Positions 17,631 through 27,928 of a stretch of 64,000 bases of DNA are shown here, piece after piece (within the stretch, counting starts at the first letter, position 1; each line of letters starts with the position of its first letter). Source of the stretch: Xaviernesmea rhizosphaerae (GTDB lineage: Bacteria; Pseudomonadota; Alphaproteobacteria; Rhizobiales; Rhizobiaceae); NCBI RefSeq assembly GCF_001938945.1, contig NZ_MKIO01000039.1, positions 1 to 64,000 on the forward strand, written 5' to 3'. Under the pieces are notes generated by a model. It had not been told where the DNA came from and ran no database searches. It saw only the letters and a program-made list of their open reading frames with translations. A program made the position numbers and the translations under genes.

Positions 17631-19889
17631 TCAGATCGCGCCCGAAGCGCCCGGGGCCTGCGGCGTGTCGGCCTCTTCCTCCGTGCTCACCTCCTCGAAC
17701 ATCACGGTGGCCAGCGGCGGCAGGGTGATGGCGGCATAGATCGCGCCGGAGCCGAGGCGCACGGCCTCGATCAGGCCGCCATTGCCCTTGCCGCTGCCGC
17801 CATAGATCTCGGCATCGGTGTTGACGATCTCCCGCCATTGCCCGGTCTTGGGCAGCGGGATGGAATAGTGCTCGCGATAGACGGGCGTGAAATTGCTGAC
17901 GACGGCAATGCGCTTTTCGCCCGGCGCCTTGCGCAGCCAGGCGAAGACCGAATTCTCGCGATCGTCGGCGATCAGCCAGTCGAAGCCTTCGCCCTCGCAG
18001 TCGCGCGCATGCAGCGCGGGCTTGGTGCGATAGGTGCCGTTCAGGTCGCGCACCAGGCGGCGCATGCCGGCATGCAGCGGATATTCCAGGAGATTCCAGT
18101 CAAGCGCACGCTCATGCGACCATTCGCTCCACTGGGCGAATTCCTGGCCCATGAACAGCAGCTTCTTGCCCGGATAGCCCCACATGAAGGCATAATAGGC
18201 ACGCAGATTGGCGAATTTCTGCCAGTCGTCGCCCGGCATCTTGGCGATCAGCGAGCCTTTGCCATGCACCACCTCGTCATGCGAGAGCGGCAGCACGAAG
18301 TTTTCCGAGAAGGCATAGACCAGGCCGAAGGTCAGGTCGTGATGGTGATATTTGCGGTGAACAGGCTCGCGCGACAGATATTGCAGCGTGTCGTGCATGA
18401 AGCCCATGTTCCACTTGAAGCCGAAGCCCAGGCCACCATCATGGACAGGCGCGGACACCTTGGGCCAGGAGGTGGATTCCTCGGCGATCGTCAGGATGCC
18501 GGGATGGCTGCCATAGACGTTGCGGTTCATGGCCTGCAGGAAGCGCACCGCCTCCAGATTCTCGTTGCCGCCATATTCGTTCGGCACCCATTCCCCATGC
18601 TTGCGGGAATAGTCGAGATAGAGCATCGAGGCGACCGCATCGACGCGCAGCCCGTCGAGATGGAAGGTCTCGGCCCAGTAGAGTGCATTGTTGACCAGAT
18701 AGGAGAAGACTTCGGCCCGGCCGAAATTGTAGATCGCCGTGTTCCAGTCCGGGTGAAAGCCCTGGCGCGGATCCTGGTGCTCATAGAGCGCCGTGCCGTC
18801 GAAATGGCGCAGGCCATGGGCATCGACGGGGAAATGCGCCGGCACCCAGTCAAGGATCACGCCGATGCCGGCCTTGTGCGCGCCGTCGACGAAACGGGCA
18901 AGGCCCTCCGGCTCGCCGAAGCGGGCGGTGGGGGCATAAAGGCCGGTGGTCTGGTAGCCCCAGGAGGGGTCGTAGGGATATTCGCTGATCGGCAGAAATT
19001 CGATATGGGTGAAGCCCATATCAACGCAATAGGGGATCAGCCGGTCGCCCAGCTCGTCCCAGCTCAAGAACTCGCCATTGTCGCCCTTCTGCCAGGAGCC
19101 GGCATGCACCTCGTAGATCGAGATCGGCTGGCGTCGCGCATCGGCCGAGGCCCAATGCGCCCGGTGGGCGGCATCCTGCCAGTCATGGTCGATGACGGGG
19201 GCGGTGATCGAGGCGGTGGCGGGGCGCAGTTCGGATCGCCGTGCGAAGGGGTCGGCCTTGAGCGGCAGCAACTCGCCCTGCGCGCCGATGATCTCGAATT
19301 TGTAGGGGGAACCGGCGGTGACCTCGGGCAGAAAGATTTCCCAGATGCCGGTGTCGCGGCGCAGGCGCATCACATGGCGCCGGCCATCCCAGGCATTGAA
19401 ATCGCCGACGACGGAGACGCGCCGCGCATTGGGCGCCCAGACGGCGAAATGGAAGCCATCCACGCCCTCATGACGCAGCGGATGCGCGCCCATCTTGTCG
19501 AACAGGCGCAGATGCGATCCTTCGCGGATCAGGTAGTCGTCGAGCGGGCCGAGAACGGGCCCGAAGGAATAGGGGTCGATGACCCGCCACTGCCCGCTTT
19601 CATTGGCGGCGCGGTGGACGAGCGGCTGGAAACGATCGGCCGCAAGCACGCCTTCAAACAGGCCGGCATCGTGGATTCGGGTCAGCGTGCCGAGCGGCGC
19701 ACCATCGAGGCTTTCCACGCTGACCGTCTCGGCGCCGGGCAGGAAACAGCGGGCGATCAGCCCGCTCTCCCCCTCATGCGGCCCCAGCACGGCGAAAGGA
19801 TCGCCGTGCTGACCGTTGACGATGGCATCGATCTCTTCTTGCGGAAGCGATGATTGGGTTTGCGTCGCGTCCGCGATTGAGATGATCAT
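17631..19889 (-). CDS. glgB: 1,4-alpha-glucan branching enzyme
   Basis: GH13 transglycosylase, 752 aa, introducing alpha-1,6 branches. The N-terminal extension and CBM48 domain (GVDGFHFAVWAPNARRVSVV) precede the catalytic barrel. The nucleophile lies in DGLRVDAVASMLYLDYSRK, the acid/base in ILTIAEESTSWP, and LPLSHDEVVHGKGSLI is a branching-enzyme signature. The true ATG at 19887-19889 overlaps the TGA of glgP (ATGA); the longer open frame runs back into glgP. About 190 non-coding bases separate it from glgC. Confidence 0.97.
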   Translation of the reverse strand: MIISIADATQTQSSLPQEEIDAIVNGQHGDPFAVLGPHEGESGLIARCFLPGAETVSVESLDGAPLGTLTRIHDAGLFEGVLAADRFQPLVHRAANESGQWRVIDPYSFGPVLGPLDDYLIREGSHLRLFDKMGAHPLRHEGVDGFHFAVWAPNARRVSVVGDFNAWDGRRHVMRLRRDTGIWEIFLPEVTAGSPYKFEIIGAQGELLPLKADPFARRSELRPATASITAPVIDHDWQDAAHRAHWASADARRQPISIYEVHAGSWQKGDNGEFLSWDELGDRLIPYCVDMGFTHIEFLPISEYPYDPSWGYQTTGLYAPTARFGEPEGLARFVDGAHKAGIGVILDWVPAHFPVDAHGLRHFDGTALYEHQDPRQGFHPDWNTAIYNFGRAEVFSYLVNNALYWAETFHLDGLRVDAVASMLYLDYSRKHGEWVPNEYGGNENLEAVRFLQAMNRNVYGSHPGILTIAEESTSWPKVSAPVHDGGLGFGFKWNMGFMHDTLQYLSREPVHRKYHHHDLTFGLVYAFSENFVLPLSHDEVVHGKGSLIAKMPGDDWQKFANLRAYYAFMWGYPGKKLLFMGQEFAQWSEWSHERALDWNLLEYPLHAGMRRLVRDLNGTYRTKPALHARDCEGEGFDWLIADDRENSVFAWLRKAPGEKRIAVVSNFTPVYREHYSIPLPKTGQWREIVNTDAEIYGGSGKGNGGLIEAVRLGSGAIYAAITLPPLATVMFEEVSTEEEADTPQAPGASGAI

Positions 19890-22351
19890 CCTGCTCTCCA
19901 GATTTCCTTGGCATATTGGCGAATGGTCCGGTCGGAGGAGAACCAGCCCATGCGCGCGGTATTGAGAATGGTCTTGCTGTACCAGGACTCGGTGTCCGTC
20001 CACAGCGCGTCCACCTCGCGCTGCGCCTTGGCATAGGCATCGAAATCGGCGGCGACCATGAACCAGTCGTGGCTGTAGAGGCCATCCACCAGGCCGGCGA
20101 AACGGTTGCGGTCGTCGGGCGAGAACACGCCCGAGGAAATTGCCTGCAGCGCCTGCGAAAGTTCGCGCGAGCCTTCGATGATCGCCCGGGGGTTGTGGCC
20201 CTCGGCGCGCGCCTTGGCAACTTCATCTGCCGTCATGCCGAAAATCTTGATGTTGTCCTCCCCGACATGGTCGCGCATCTCGACATTCGCCCCGTCCAGT
20301 GTGCCGATAGTCAGCGCACCGTTCAACGCAAATTTCATGTTCCCGGTTCCCGAAGCCTCCATCCCGGCTGTGGAAATCTGTTCCGAGAGGTCGGCGGCCG
20401 GCACCATCACCTCGGCCAGCGAGACATTGTAGTTGGGAACGAAGACCACCTTGAGCAGGCCGCGCACCGCCGGATCATTGTTGACCACGCGGGCCACGTC
20501 ATTGGCAAGCTTGATGATCAACTTGGCATTGTGATAGCTCGGCGCCGCCTTGCCGGCGAACAGCTTGACGCGTGGCACCCAGTCCATTTCCGGATGCGAG
20601 CGGATCTGGTCATAGAGCGAGATCGCCTCGATGATGTTGAGGAGCTGGCGCTTATATTCGTGGATGCGCTTGATCTGGATGTCGAACATCGCCGCCGGAT
20701 TGATGCGGATGCCCATGCGGGTCTGCACCAGCTGGGCGAGCTTGACCTTGTTGTCGCGCTTGATGGCGGCAAACCGGGCCTGGAACTCCTTGTCATGCGC
20801 GAAGGCGTCGAGCGCCTTCAGCTCCTCGGCATCGTCCATGAAGGCATCGCCGATCGCCTCGCGGATCAGGCTGAACAAAGCGGGATTGCACTGCATCAGC
20901 CAGCGGCGCGGGGTGATGCCATTGGTCTTGTTGTTGATGCGCTCGGGATAGAGCCGGTGCAGATCGGCAAAGACCGTATCCTTCATCAGCTCGGTGTGAA
21001 GGGCGGAAACGCCATTGATCGAATGCGAGCCGACAAAGGCGAGGTTGCCCATGCGCACGCGCCGGTCGCCGCTTTCGTCGATCAGCGAGATCGTACGGAT
21101 GGCCTCGTCGCTGGAGCCCTTTTCCTTGCGGGCCTCGATCAGGATCTTGGCGTTGATCGCATAGATGATCTGCATGTGGCGCGGCAGCAGGCGCTCGAAC
21201 AGTGGCACCGGCCAGGTTTCCAGCGCTTCGGGAAGAAGCGTGTGGTTGGTATAGGAGAAGGTGTGGCGGGCAATGTCCCAGGCCTGGTCGAAGCTCAGCC
21301 CGTGCACATCGGTCAGAAGCCGCACCAGCTCCGCCACCGAGACGGCGGGATGGGTGTCGTTGAGCTGAATCGAGACCTTGTCCGGCAGCGAGGTGAAATC
21401 GGGATATTGCTGCAGATGGCGGCGCAGAATGTCCTGCAGCGAGGCGGAAGAGAAGAAATATTCCTGGCGCAGGCGCAGCTCCTGGCCGGCCGGGGTGGCA
21501 TCGGCCGGATAGAGCACGCGGGCCAAGCTCTCGGCCTTGTTGCTTTCGCGCAGGGCACCGATATGGTCGCCGGCATTGAAGGCGTCGAGCAGGATCGGAT
21601 CGATCGGATAGGCGGTCCACAGGCGCAGCGTGTTGGTGCGCTTGGCGCGCCAGCCGACAACCGGCGTGTCGCAGGCCGTGGCGATCACGCGCTCGCCCGG
21701 CTTCCAGACATAGCGGGTCACTTCCTCGTCGATGTTGACCGTCTCGACAGAGCCGCCGAAGCCGATCTCATAGGAGCTTTCGCGCCGCTCGAACTCCCAA
21801 GGGTTGCCGTGGGTCAGCCAGGTTTCCGGCAGTTCCACCTGCCAGCCATCGGCCATCTGCTGGCGGAACAGGCCGTGGACATAGCGGATGCCGTAGCCAT
21901 AGGCCGGAATGTCGACGGTGGCCATGGATTCCATGAAACAGGCCGCCAGACGCCCCAGGCCGCCATTGCCGAGTGCGGCGTCCGGTTCCAGCTGGGCGAT
22001 GACGTCGATATCGACGCCGTAGGTCGACAGCGCCTCGCGCAGCGCATCGGCAATGCCCAGATTGGTGATGGCATCGCGCATCAGCCGGCCGATCAGGAAT
22101 TCCAAGGATAGGTAATAGACGCGCTTGGCGCCGGTCTCATAGGTGTTGCGGGTCGAGTCCATCCAGTTGTCGGTGATGCGGTCGCGCGCCACGAGGATGG
22201 CGGCCGTCAGCCAGTCATGCGGCTTGGCGACCTTCGGGTCCTTGCCGATGCGGTAGGTCAGGCGCTCGATGATTTCCTGCGCCAGGATCTTCGGATCGGA
22301 CGCGCGCGGCTCCGCCGCGGGAACGTTCTCATTCTCGACTCGTCTGTTCAT
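19886..22351 (-). CDS. glgP: Glycogen phosphorylase
   Basis: PLP enzyme of 821 aa that releases glucose 1-phosphate from glycogen ends. N-terminal YYLSLEFLIGRLM, the active-site tract GNGGLGRLAACFM, and the PLP lysine region EASGTGNMKFALNGALTIG are diagnostic. The ATG at 22349-22351 has GAGGGG nine bases upstream; the open frame continues about 50 codons further but without family similarity. First gene of the minus-strand glg series and translationally coupled to glgB, so degradation and branching are co-expressed. Confidence 0.97.
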   Translation of the reverse strand: MNRRVENENVPAAEPRASDPKILAQEIIERLTYRIGKDPKVAKPHDWLTAAILVARDRITDNWMDSTRNTYETGAKRVYYLSLEFLIGRLMRDAITNLGIADALREALSTYGVDIDVIAQLEPDAALGNGGLGRLAACFMESMATVDIPAYGYGIRYVHGLFRQQMADGWQVELPETWLTHGNPWEFERRESSYEIGFGGSVETVNIDEEVTRYVWKPGERVIATACDTPVVGWRAKRTNTLRLWTAYPIDPILLDAFNAGDHIGALRESNKAESLARVLYPADATPAGQELRLRQEYFFSSASLQDILRRHLQQYPDFTSLPDKVSIQLNDTHPAVSVAELVRLLTDVHGLSFDQAWDIARHTFSYTNHTLLPEALETWPVPLFERLLPRHMQIIYAINAKILIEARKEKGSSDEAIRTISLIDESGDRRVRMGNLAFVGSHSINGVSALHTELMKDTVFADLHRLYPERINNKTNGITPRRWLMQCNPALFSLIREAIGDAFMDDAEELKALDAFAHDKEFQARFAAIKRDNKVKLAQLVQTRMGIRINPAAMFDIQIKRIHEYKRQLLNIIEAISLYDQIRSHPEMDWVPRVKLFAGKAAPSYHNAKLIIKLANDVARVVNNDPAVRGLLKVVFVPNYNVSLAEVMVPAADLSEQISTAGMEASGTGNMKFALNGALTIGTLDGANVEMRDHVGEDNIKIFGMTADEVAKARAEGHNPRAIIEGSRELSQALQAISSGVFSPDDRNRFAGLVDGLYSHDWFMVAADFDAYAKAQREVDALWTDTESWYSKTILNTARMGWFSSDRTIRQYAKEIWRAG

Positions 22352-22692
22352 GAACCGCAACCCCTCGTCGCTTGGAGCATGCCGCGCAGAGCCCGGGAGC
22401 GGCTGTGCCGACATGCAGGAAACAGGAACCCAGGGCCCTCGCCACCTTCTGAAAGGGAGGCGAAAACCTGGAGTCAACAACAAGCGGGTCAAGGCCATCT
22501 CACACCCGCGTGATGGCCATAGTTATGCATTGATGTGAAAACCGTGCAACGGGAATGGGCTGTTCAAAAACGGCACAATGCGCGGGTGGTGAATGCTTTG
22601 CGAAAGCTTCCCCGCGCTGATGGCATTTTATCGAAGCTACTGGTTTTCCGATATGTTTTCTTAAATAGTCGCGTGGATAGTCGACGGCCGGA
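22352..22692. other. Gap upstream of the glg operon
   Basis: 341 bases with no convincing ORF. It is the expected promoter region of glgP (minus strand) and also contains the end of the VWA gene's transcript. It is locally AT-richer around 22500-22680. No operator palindrome or clear sigma-70 pair was identified. Confidence 0.4.
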
Positions 22693-23886
22693 TCATTGCG
22701 TCAGCCGCACGCTCAGGCTCGCCGCATTCATGCCGATCGTCTTGAAGGCGGCGATCAGGCTTGCTGCGTTTTCGGCCGCGAAGAAATGCGCGCTGTCGGT
22801 GGCGCAGGCCGAGAGAAGCTTCTTGCCGGCATCGGGCGCCTTGAACGCGACGGTATAGACCTCCATGCCGTCCTTCTTGGCCTGGCTGCAGCTGTTGAGC
22901 GTGGCATTGTCTGAGGCGCCGGACGTGTCCTTCTTCTTGTTGTAATAATTGTTCTCGCCATCGGTCATGAAGACGATGAATTTCTTCGGCGTCAATCCGG
23001 TCCGGTTCTGGTGCGCCTCGTTTTCCGAATGGGCGCCAAGAGCCTGGTAGGCGGCGGCGAATGCACCGCTGGAATCGGTGTTTCCCTTGGGCGCGAGCGC
23101 ATTGGTGTAGGTCATTGCAGCGCTCGTGCCCCAGTCGAGCGCACTTGGCTCCATCATGGCCGTGCTGTAGGACACGGCGCCGGTGCGCACATAGGCCTTG
23201 TTGGCGTCATTGTTGTTCAACTGGCCGAAGAGGTCGGCGACGGCGAGTTTCAACGAGGCCATCTTGCTCAGATAGCATTTCGCAGCCTTGTTGCCATCCG
23301 CGCAGTTGGCGGCAGGATCCCGTTGATCGGTCGGTTCGCCCATCGAGCCGGACTGATCGAGGACCAGGAACATCGACAGCGCGTTCTTGGTGACCGTCGA
23401 TCCCTTGGAGACGCTTCGGGCATGCACCATTGCATCGCTCGCGCCGATCAGCCGGGTGAGACCGTTGATCTTGACGGGCATGGTGGAGGCGATCGTCACG
23501 GTATAGCGCGTGCCGTTTCCGGGGATCGCCTCTTCGCTGACATTGACGTCGAGATCCTGCGCAAGCGTCTCGCCGGCCACCTGTTCCTCTGTCTGGGAGG
23601 AGCGGAACCAGTTGCGCATCTGCGTCTTGAAGAAGTCCCGCGCGGCAAGCTTGGCTTCGTCGACGGTCATGGTCTTGTTGGCAAGGCCTGAGGAGGCGGC
23701 GAGCGACGCCGCGTCAGCGGCATCCTGGAGATGGGTACGGGCGCGTGCCATATTGGTCACGTCGATGGCCACGCCACCGGCGCCGAAGGCGACCGGCAGC
23801 AGCAAGGCCGCCGTGATCGCGAAGTTCCCCCCATTTGACGCGAGCAGAGACCGCATCTTGCGTCGCGGCGCCTGTCTTCCCGGCAT
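22693..23886 (-). CDS. Tad-type (TadG-like) protein with VWA domain
   Basis: 397-aa single-pass protein. A short basic start is followed by the TadE/TadG-like segment GGNFAITAALLLPVAFGAGG, one hydrophobic helix, then VAIDVTNMARARTHLQDAAD, the usual N-terminus of Flp/Tad pilus-assembly TadG proteins. The rest is a von Willebrand factor A domain with an intact metal-ion site, FLVLDQSGSMGEP near residue 174 and FIVFMTDGENN later. Location: inner membrane with a periplasmic or extracytoplasmic VWA domain. The chosen ATG has AAGGAGG four bases upstream. No other tad genes are in the window, so it appears to be an orphan copy. Confidence 0.85.
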   Translation of the reverse strand: MPGRQAPRRKMRSLLASNGGNFAITAALLLPVAFGAGGVAIDVTNMARARTHLQDAADAASLAASSGLANKTMTVDEAKLAARDFFKTQMRNWFRSSQTEEQVAGETLAQDLDVNVSEEAIPGNGTRYTVTIASTMPVKINGLTRLIGASDAMVHARSVSKGSTVTKNALSMFLVLDQSGSMGEPTDQRDPAANCADGNKAAKCYLSKMASLKLAVADLFGQLNNNDANKAYVRTGAVSYSTAMMEPSALDWGTSAAMTYTNALAPKGNTDSSGAFAAAYQALGAHSENEAHQNRTGLTPKKFIVFMTDGENNYYNKKKDTSGASDNATLNSCSQAKKDGMEVYTVAFKAPDAGKKLLSACATDSAHFFAAENAASLIAAFKTIGMNAASLSVRLTQ

Positions 23887-24083
23887 GATGCCTCCTTCTC
23901 CTCGGCAATGCATCAGCCACTTTTACAAGAAGAAGATTTCACGCTGCTTTGAAAAATCGGTCAAATGCGATGGGAAGTCGATTGCGCCACGGCGGGAAGA
24001 GCAATGCAGGCAAAAAGCGGTTGGCGGCTTGTCGGCGCATTGCTCCAGCCGACGCCAGCCGGAGGCCTGCCTGATGCCGGCCT

Positions 24084-25091
24084 TCAGCCGCCGATCTTGA
24101 CTGGGATGACATCGACCGCCTGATGGGTTTCGTGGCTGCCATAGCTCTTGAGCACGCCGATGACGGGCGCTACGTCGCTATAGTCGCGCCCATAGGCGAC
24201 GACGATGTGATCGCTGCCGGCGGCCATGTCGTTGGTGGGGTCGAGTTCGATCCAGCCCAGCGTGGGCCCGCACCAGACGCGCACCCAGGCATGCATGGCG
24301 TCCGCCCCTTCCAGCCGCTCCTTGCCCGGCGGGGGCAGGGTGCGCAGGAAGCCGCTGACATAGCCGGCCGGAATGCCGAGCGCGCGCAGGGCCACGATCA
24401 TCACATGGGCGAAGTCCTGGCAGACGCCGCGCTTGATCTTGAAGGCGTCGCGCGGTGTCGAATCCACCGTGGTGGCCTTGGGATCATAGGTGAAGTCGGT
24501 ATGGATCGCGCTACAGAGACGACGGGCGATCTGCAGCACGCTCATATCCGCCTCCACTCCCTCGCGCGCATAGGCGGCGATGGCCGCATCTTCGCCCAGA
24601 CGCGGGCTGGTACCGAGGAAATGATGCGGCGAGTCCGCCGTCATCGACCAGACCGCGTCGAGATCGGCGCCCAGCAAGGCCAGCGGGGGCGAGAGATCGA
24701 CGGTTTCGGTCTGGCTCTCCACGACCACGCGCGACTGCATGCGCAAGACAAGCTTCTCATGCGTCTTGCGCAGCAGCAGGCCGGTGACGGCATTGCCGAA
24801 GAAATCCTGGCGGTCATAGCGTTCGTCGGGCAGCGGCGTGGCGGTTAGCGAACCGGCGATCAGCCGCTGCCGGCCGGGAATCGACAGGGGCATGGCGCGG
24901 ATGACGTGACGTCCGCCGGAGACGGGCACTTCATAGCGATAGGTGATGCGCAGCGTGATGTCGTAGAGCATTGTGGATTGCTTCAGCGCCCGGCCGTCGA
25001 TCGGCCCTGCCGGCGCGCGCGGGTTCGTCCGGCCGGGTTCGTCCGGGGACATGCGGGTCGAAAATGCTTCATCGATGCCCTTGGCATCCAT
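24084..25091 (-). CDS. Transglutaminase-like cysteine protease-fold protein
   Basis: 335 aa. An N-terminal beta domain (MLYDITLRITYRYEVPVSGG, Bact_transglu_N type) precedes a transglutaminase core with a complete triad, numbered from the chosen start: Cys224 in RGVCQDFAHV, His267 in DAMHAWVRVW and Asp284 in WIELDPTND. There is no signal peptide, so it is probably cytoplasmic. The ATG at 25089-25091 has a strong AGGAG site 7 bases upstream and adds 40 residues before the usual family start (Met41), which itself lacks a ribosome site. It is the last gene of the three-gene set with the ATP-grasp/alpha-E protein and the larger transglutaminase, after a 269-base gap. Confidence 0.88.
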   Translation of the reverse strand: MDAKGIDEAFSTRMSPDEPGRTNPRAPAGPIDGRALKQSTMLYDITLRITYRYEVPVSGGRHVIRAMPLSIPGRQRLIAGSLTATPLPDERYDRQDFFGNAVTGLLLRKTHEKLVLRMQSRVVVESQTETVDLSPPLALLGADLDAVWSMTADSPHHFLGTSPRLGEDAAIAAYAREGVEADMSVLQIARRLCSAIHTDFTYDPKATTVDSTPRDAFKIKRGVCQDFAHVMIVALRALGIPAGYVSGFLRTLPPPGKERLEGADAMHAWVRVWCGPTLGWIELDPTNDMAAGSDHIVVAYGRDYSDVAPVIGVLKSYGSHETHQAVDVIPVKIGG

Positions 25092-25360
25092 AGCCTCTCT
25101 CCTGGTCGCCGACGATGTGCCCTCTCACGCGAAAGCTCTGCGGATCACTCTAGCCGGACGACCCTAAAATCTCTTTCACGGTCGCAAACAAAGATCGCGC
25201 CGGGCTTTCCGTCCTGGTCGATCTCCTCCGGCGGGCGATCCGACCCGGCAGAGGCTCCCGTTGCTTCAGCGCCCTTTGTTCTCTCCGTCTGCGGGCGGGC
25301 GCTGGCCGCGTCCGGACGGTGTCGATCGATTTTGGACGCCAGATCCGGCAGGCCGCTCGT

Positions 25361-27925
25361 TCAATTGAGATAGGTCTGGGCGAGAATTCCGGAAAAGCGC
25401 TCCAGATCGTTTTCCAGCCGCGTATACAGCGCCCGGTCCACCGCCTCCGTCGTCGTCACTGCCAGACCCGAATGCAGCCGCATCGCCTCGCGATAGACCG
25501 GCGACATATGGCCCTTGGTATAGGCCTCGGGCAGTTCCTCGACCTGGGCGCGGATCTCGTTCAGCTGATAGAGGATCGAGCGCGGGTTCAGGGGATCGAG
25601 CGCCAGAAGGTCCGTCACCGTCAGCTGCACCGTGTTGACATTGTAGCGGCGGCGATGGGTCATGACGCTGTCGCCGATCTCGAGGAGCATGTCCAGCGTG
25701 CCGTCGGGGACATCCGGTTCGGACATATGGCCGAGCAGCCGCGTCATGTGCATGCCGCGCTCCAGATAGCGGCCGATTGACAGGAAGCGCCAGCCGGTGA
25801 AACGGTACATGTTTTCATGCACGAGACCGGCAAAGCCCGCGAGCTTGCGCAGAAGCACGGTCATGGCGTGGGTGGCGTCGTCTCCTGCCTGGACATGCGC
25901 CTGGAACATGCGCACGGTCTTCGACAGGTCGTTGAGCGCCAGCCAGCCATCGGCGGAGAAGCGGTCGCGGATGTTGCTGGCCGAAAACAGCGCGCTGTCG
26001 ATATTGGCCATCAGGCTGTCGGGCACGGGCTGGCGCGTGTCGATGTCCACGGCGGCCAGATAGTCGGTGAACATCTTCAGAAGCGGCATGGAGCTGTCGG
26101 CCGATTCGGCATAGCGCCCGTGCCAGGCGCGCAGGATACGCAGCGCCCCCTCCGCCCGCTCGATATAGCGGCCGAGCCAGAAGAGATTGTCGGCCGCCCG
26201 GCTCGGCAGGCTGCCGGGCATGGTGCGGATGAAGCTTTCTTCCGGCGGCAGGAGCGAGATGCGCTCGACCGGCTTGTCGCTGACAATCCAGACATCGGCG
26301 GCGCTGCCGCCCGCCTGCATGGTGATCGCCGCCGCATCCTCGCCAGACGAGATGCGGCCGAAACCGCCCGGCATCACCTGCCAGCCGTCGCGCGTGCGCG
26401 CGGCATAGACGCGGAGGCTCATCGGCCGCGGGATCAGCTTGCCATTGACCCAGGCCGGCGTGGTGGACAGCTTCACCACTTCCTGGCCGACCAGCTTGAC
26501 GCCGTCGCTTGCCAGCCATTCGGCGATCGAGGCCTTTGCGGTGTCGCGCAGCGAGGCGCCGAGCACGGACTGGCCGTTGTCGTCGAAGAAGGGGCGGGTG
26601 GAATAGGCCGGGCCGATCACCATCTTCTCGAGCTCGGCGGCCACATGCTGGCGCTCGGGCTGCTGGCCGCACCACCAGGTGGCGATGCTGGGCAGGAGCA
26701 GCTCCTCGCCGAGCAGATGCCGACAGATACGCGGCATGAAGGCGAGCAGCGCCCGGGTTTCGAGAATGCCCGTGCCCAGGGCGTTGACGAAGGTCACGGT
26801 CTGGTCGCGCAGCGCCTCGAGAATGCCCGGCGTGCCGATATGCGAGCGCTGGTTCAGTTCCAGCGGATCGGCAAAGACGGAATCGAGGCGGCGCCAGAGC
26901 ACGCCGACGGGCTTCAGCCCGGCCACGGTGCGCACCATCACCTTGCCCTCGACCACGGTCAGGTCCTCGCCCTCCAGCAGCATGAAGCCGAGGTAGCGGG
27001 CGATATAGGCGTGCTCGAAATAGGTCTCGTTGGCCACGCCGGGGGTGAGAACGGCGATGCGGTCGTCGGGATGGCGCTTGCCGGCCTGCAATGTCTCGCG
27101 GAAGGAGCCGAAGAAGCTCGCCAGCCGGTGGACATGGGTCTCTGCATAGATGTCGGAGAAGGCGCGCGCGGTCGCCACCCGGTTTTCCAGCGCGAAGCCG
27201 GCGCCGGAGGGCGCCTCGGTGCGATCCGACAGGACCCACCAGTTGCCATCGGGCCCACGGCCGATCTCGAAGGAGCAGAAATGGAGGTAATGGCCGTCGG
27301 CTGGCGGGATGCCCACCATGGGCCGGAGAAACTCCGGATTGCCCGCCACCAGCGACGGCGGCAGGAAGCCCTCTGCCACCAGCCGGTTCTCGCCGTAGAG
27401 ATCGGCGGCCATGCGCTCCAGGAGCTCGGCGCGCTGGACGATGCCACGCGACAGCACCTGCCACTCATTGTCAGCGATCAGGATGGGAATATAGGAGAGC
27501 GGCCAGGCGCGCTCGGAATTCTCGGTGCTGCCATAGGCGCGGTAGAACACGCCGGCATCGCGCAGATAGCGATCGGCGCGCGCGAAACGGTTGGCGAGCT
27601 CGGCCTCATCCATGCGGCCGAGCGCGGCCAGAAGCGGCCGCCAGACCGGGCGTACCGCGCCTGTCGTATCCATCATTTCGTCGGCAATGCCGGGCAGGCT
27701 CTTGTAATCGGCGCCGGGATCGAGCTTTGCCGCGACGGGCTTTTCCGCGGGCTTGCCGCCGGCGGCTGCAGGGCCAGGCTTCGCCGCTCCGGCCCCGGCG
27801 GCAGCTGCCGGAAACGCGGTCTGCGCCGCCTTTGCCGATGCCTTGCCGCCTGCCAGCGCGGAATCGGCCGGTGGCGGTGCATCCGTTGCGTGAGGGGACG
27901 CCTTGGGCGTCATCGGGTCCGACAT
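25361..27925 (-). CDS. Circularly permuted ATP-grasp fused to alpha-E domain
   Basis: 854-aa fusion. The first 65 residues are a low-complexity Ala/Pro/Lys linker. Residues of about 70-530 are the circularly permuted ATP-grasp (type 2; older names DUF404/DUF407), with WWVLSDRTEAPSGAGFALENR, TPGVANETYFEHAYIAR and a GTGILETRALLAFMP tract. From about residue 550 the alpha-E domain (DUF403) starts at SRAADNLFWLGRYIERAEG and contains a second RFLSIGRYLERGMHMTRLLG repeat. In many bacteria these are two proteins, and here they are one. Known families suggest ATP-dependent amide or peptide bond formation, but the substrate is unknown. The ATG lies three bases after the stop of the upstream transglutaminase-DUF2126 gene, so they are one transcript. 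Confidence 0.92.
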   Translation of the reverse strand: MSDPMTPKASPHATDAPPPADSALAGGKASAKAAQTAFPAAAAGAGAAKPGPAAAGGKPAEKPVAAKLDPGADYKSLPGIADEMMDTTGAVRPVWRPLLAALGRMDEAELANRFARADRYLRDAGVFYRAYGSTENSERAWPLSYIPILIADNEWQVLSRGIVQRAELLERMAADLYGENRLVAEGFLPPSLVAGNPEFLRPMVGIPPADGHYLHFCSFEIGRGPDGNWWVLSDRTEAPSGAGFALENRVATARAFSDIYAETHVHRLASFFGSFRETLQAGKRHPDDRIAVLTPGVANETYFEHAYIARYLGFMLLEGEDLTVVEGKVMVRTVAGLKPVGVLWRRLDSVFADPLELNQRSHIGTPGILEALRDQTVTFVNALGTGILETRALLAFMPRICRHLLGEELLLPSIATWWCGQQPERQHVAAELEKMVIGPAYSTRPFFDDNGQSVLGASLRDTAKASIAEWLASDGVKLVGQEVVKLSTTPAWVNGKLIPRPMSLRVYAARTRDGWQVMPGGFGRISSGEDAAAITMQAGGSAADVWIVSDKPVERISLLPPEESFIRTMPGSLPSRAADNLFWLGRYIERAEGALRILRAWHGRYAESADSSMPLLKMFTDYLAAVDIDTRQPVPDSLMANIDSALFSASNIRDRFSADGWLALNDLSKTVRMFQAHVQAGDDATHAMTVLLRKLAGFAGLVHENMYRFTGWRFLSIGRYLERGMHMTRLLGHMSEPDVPDGTLDMLLEIGDSVMTHRRRYNVNTVQLTVTDLLALDPLNPRSILYQLNEIRAQVEELPEAYTKGHMSPVYREAMRLHSGLAVTTTEAVDRALYTRLENDLERFSGILAQTYLN

Positions 27926-27928
27926 CTC

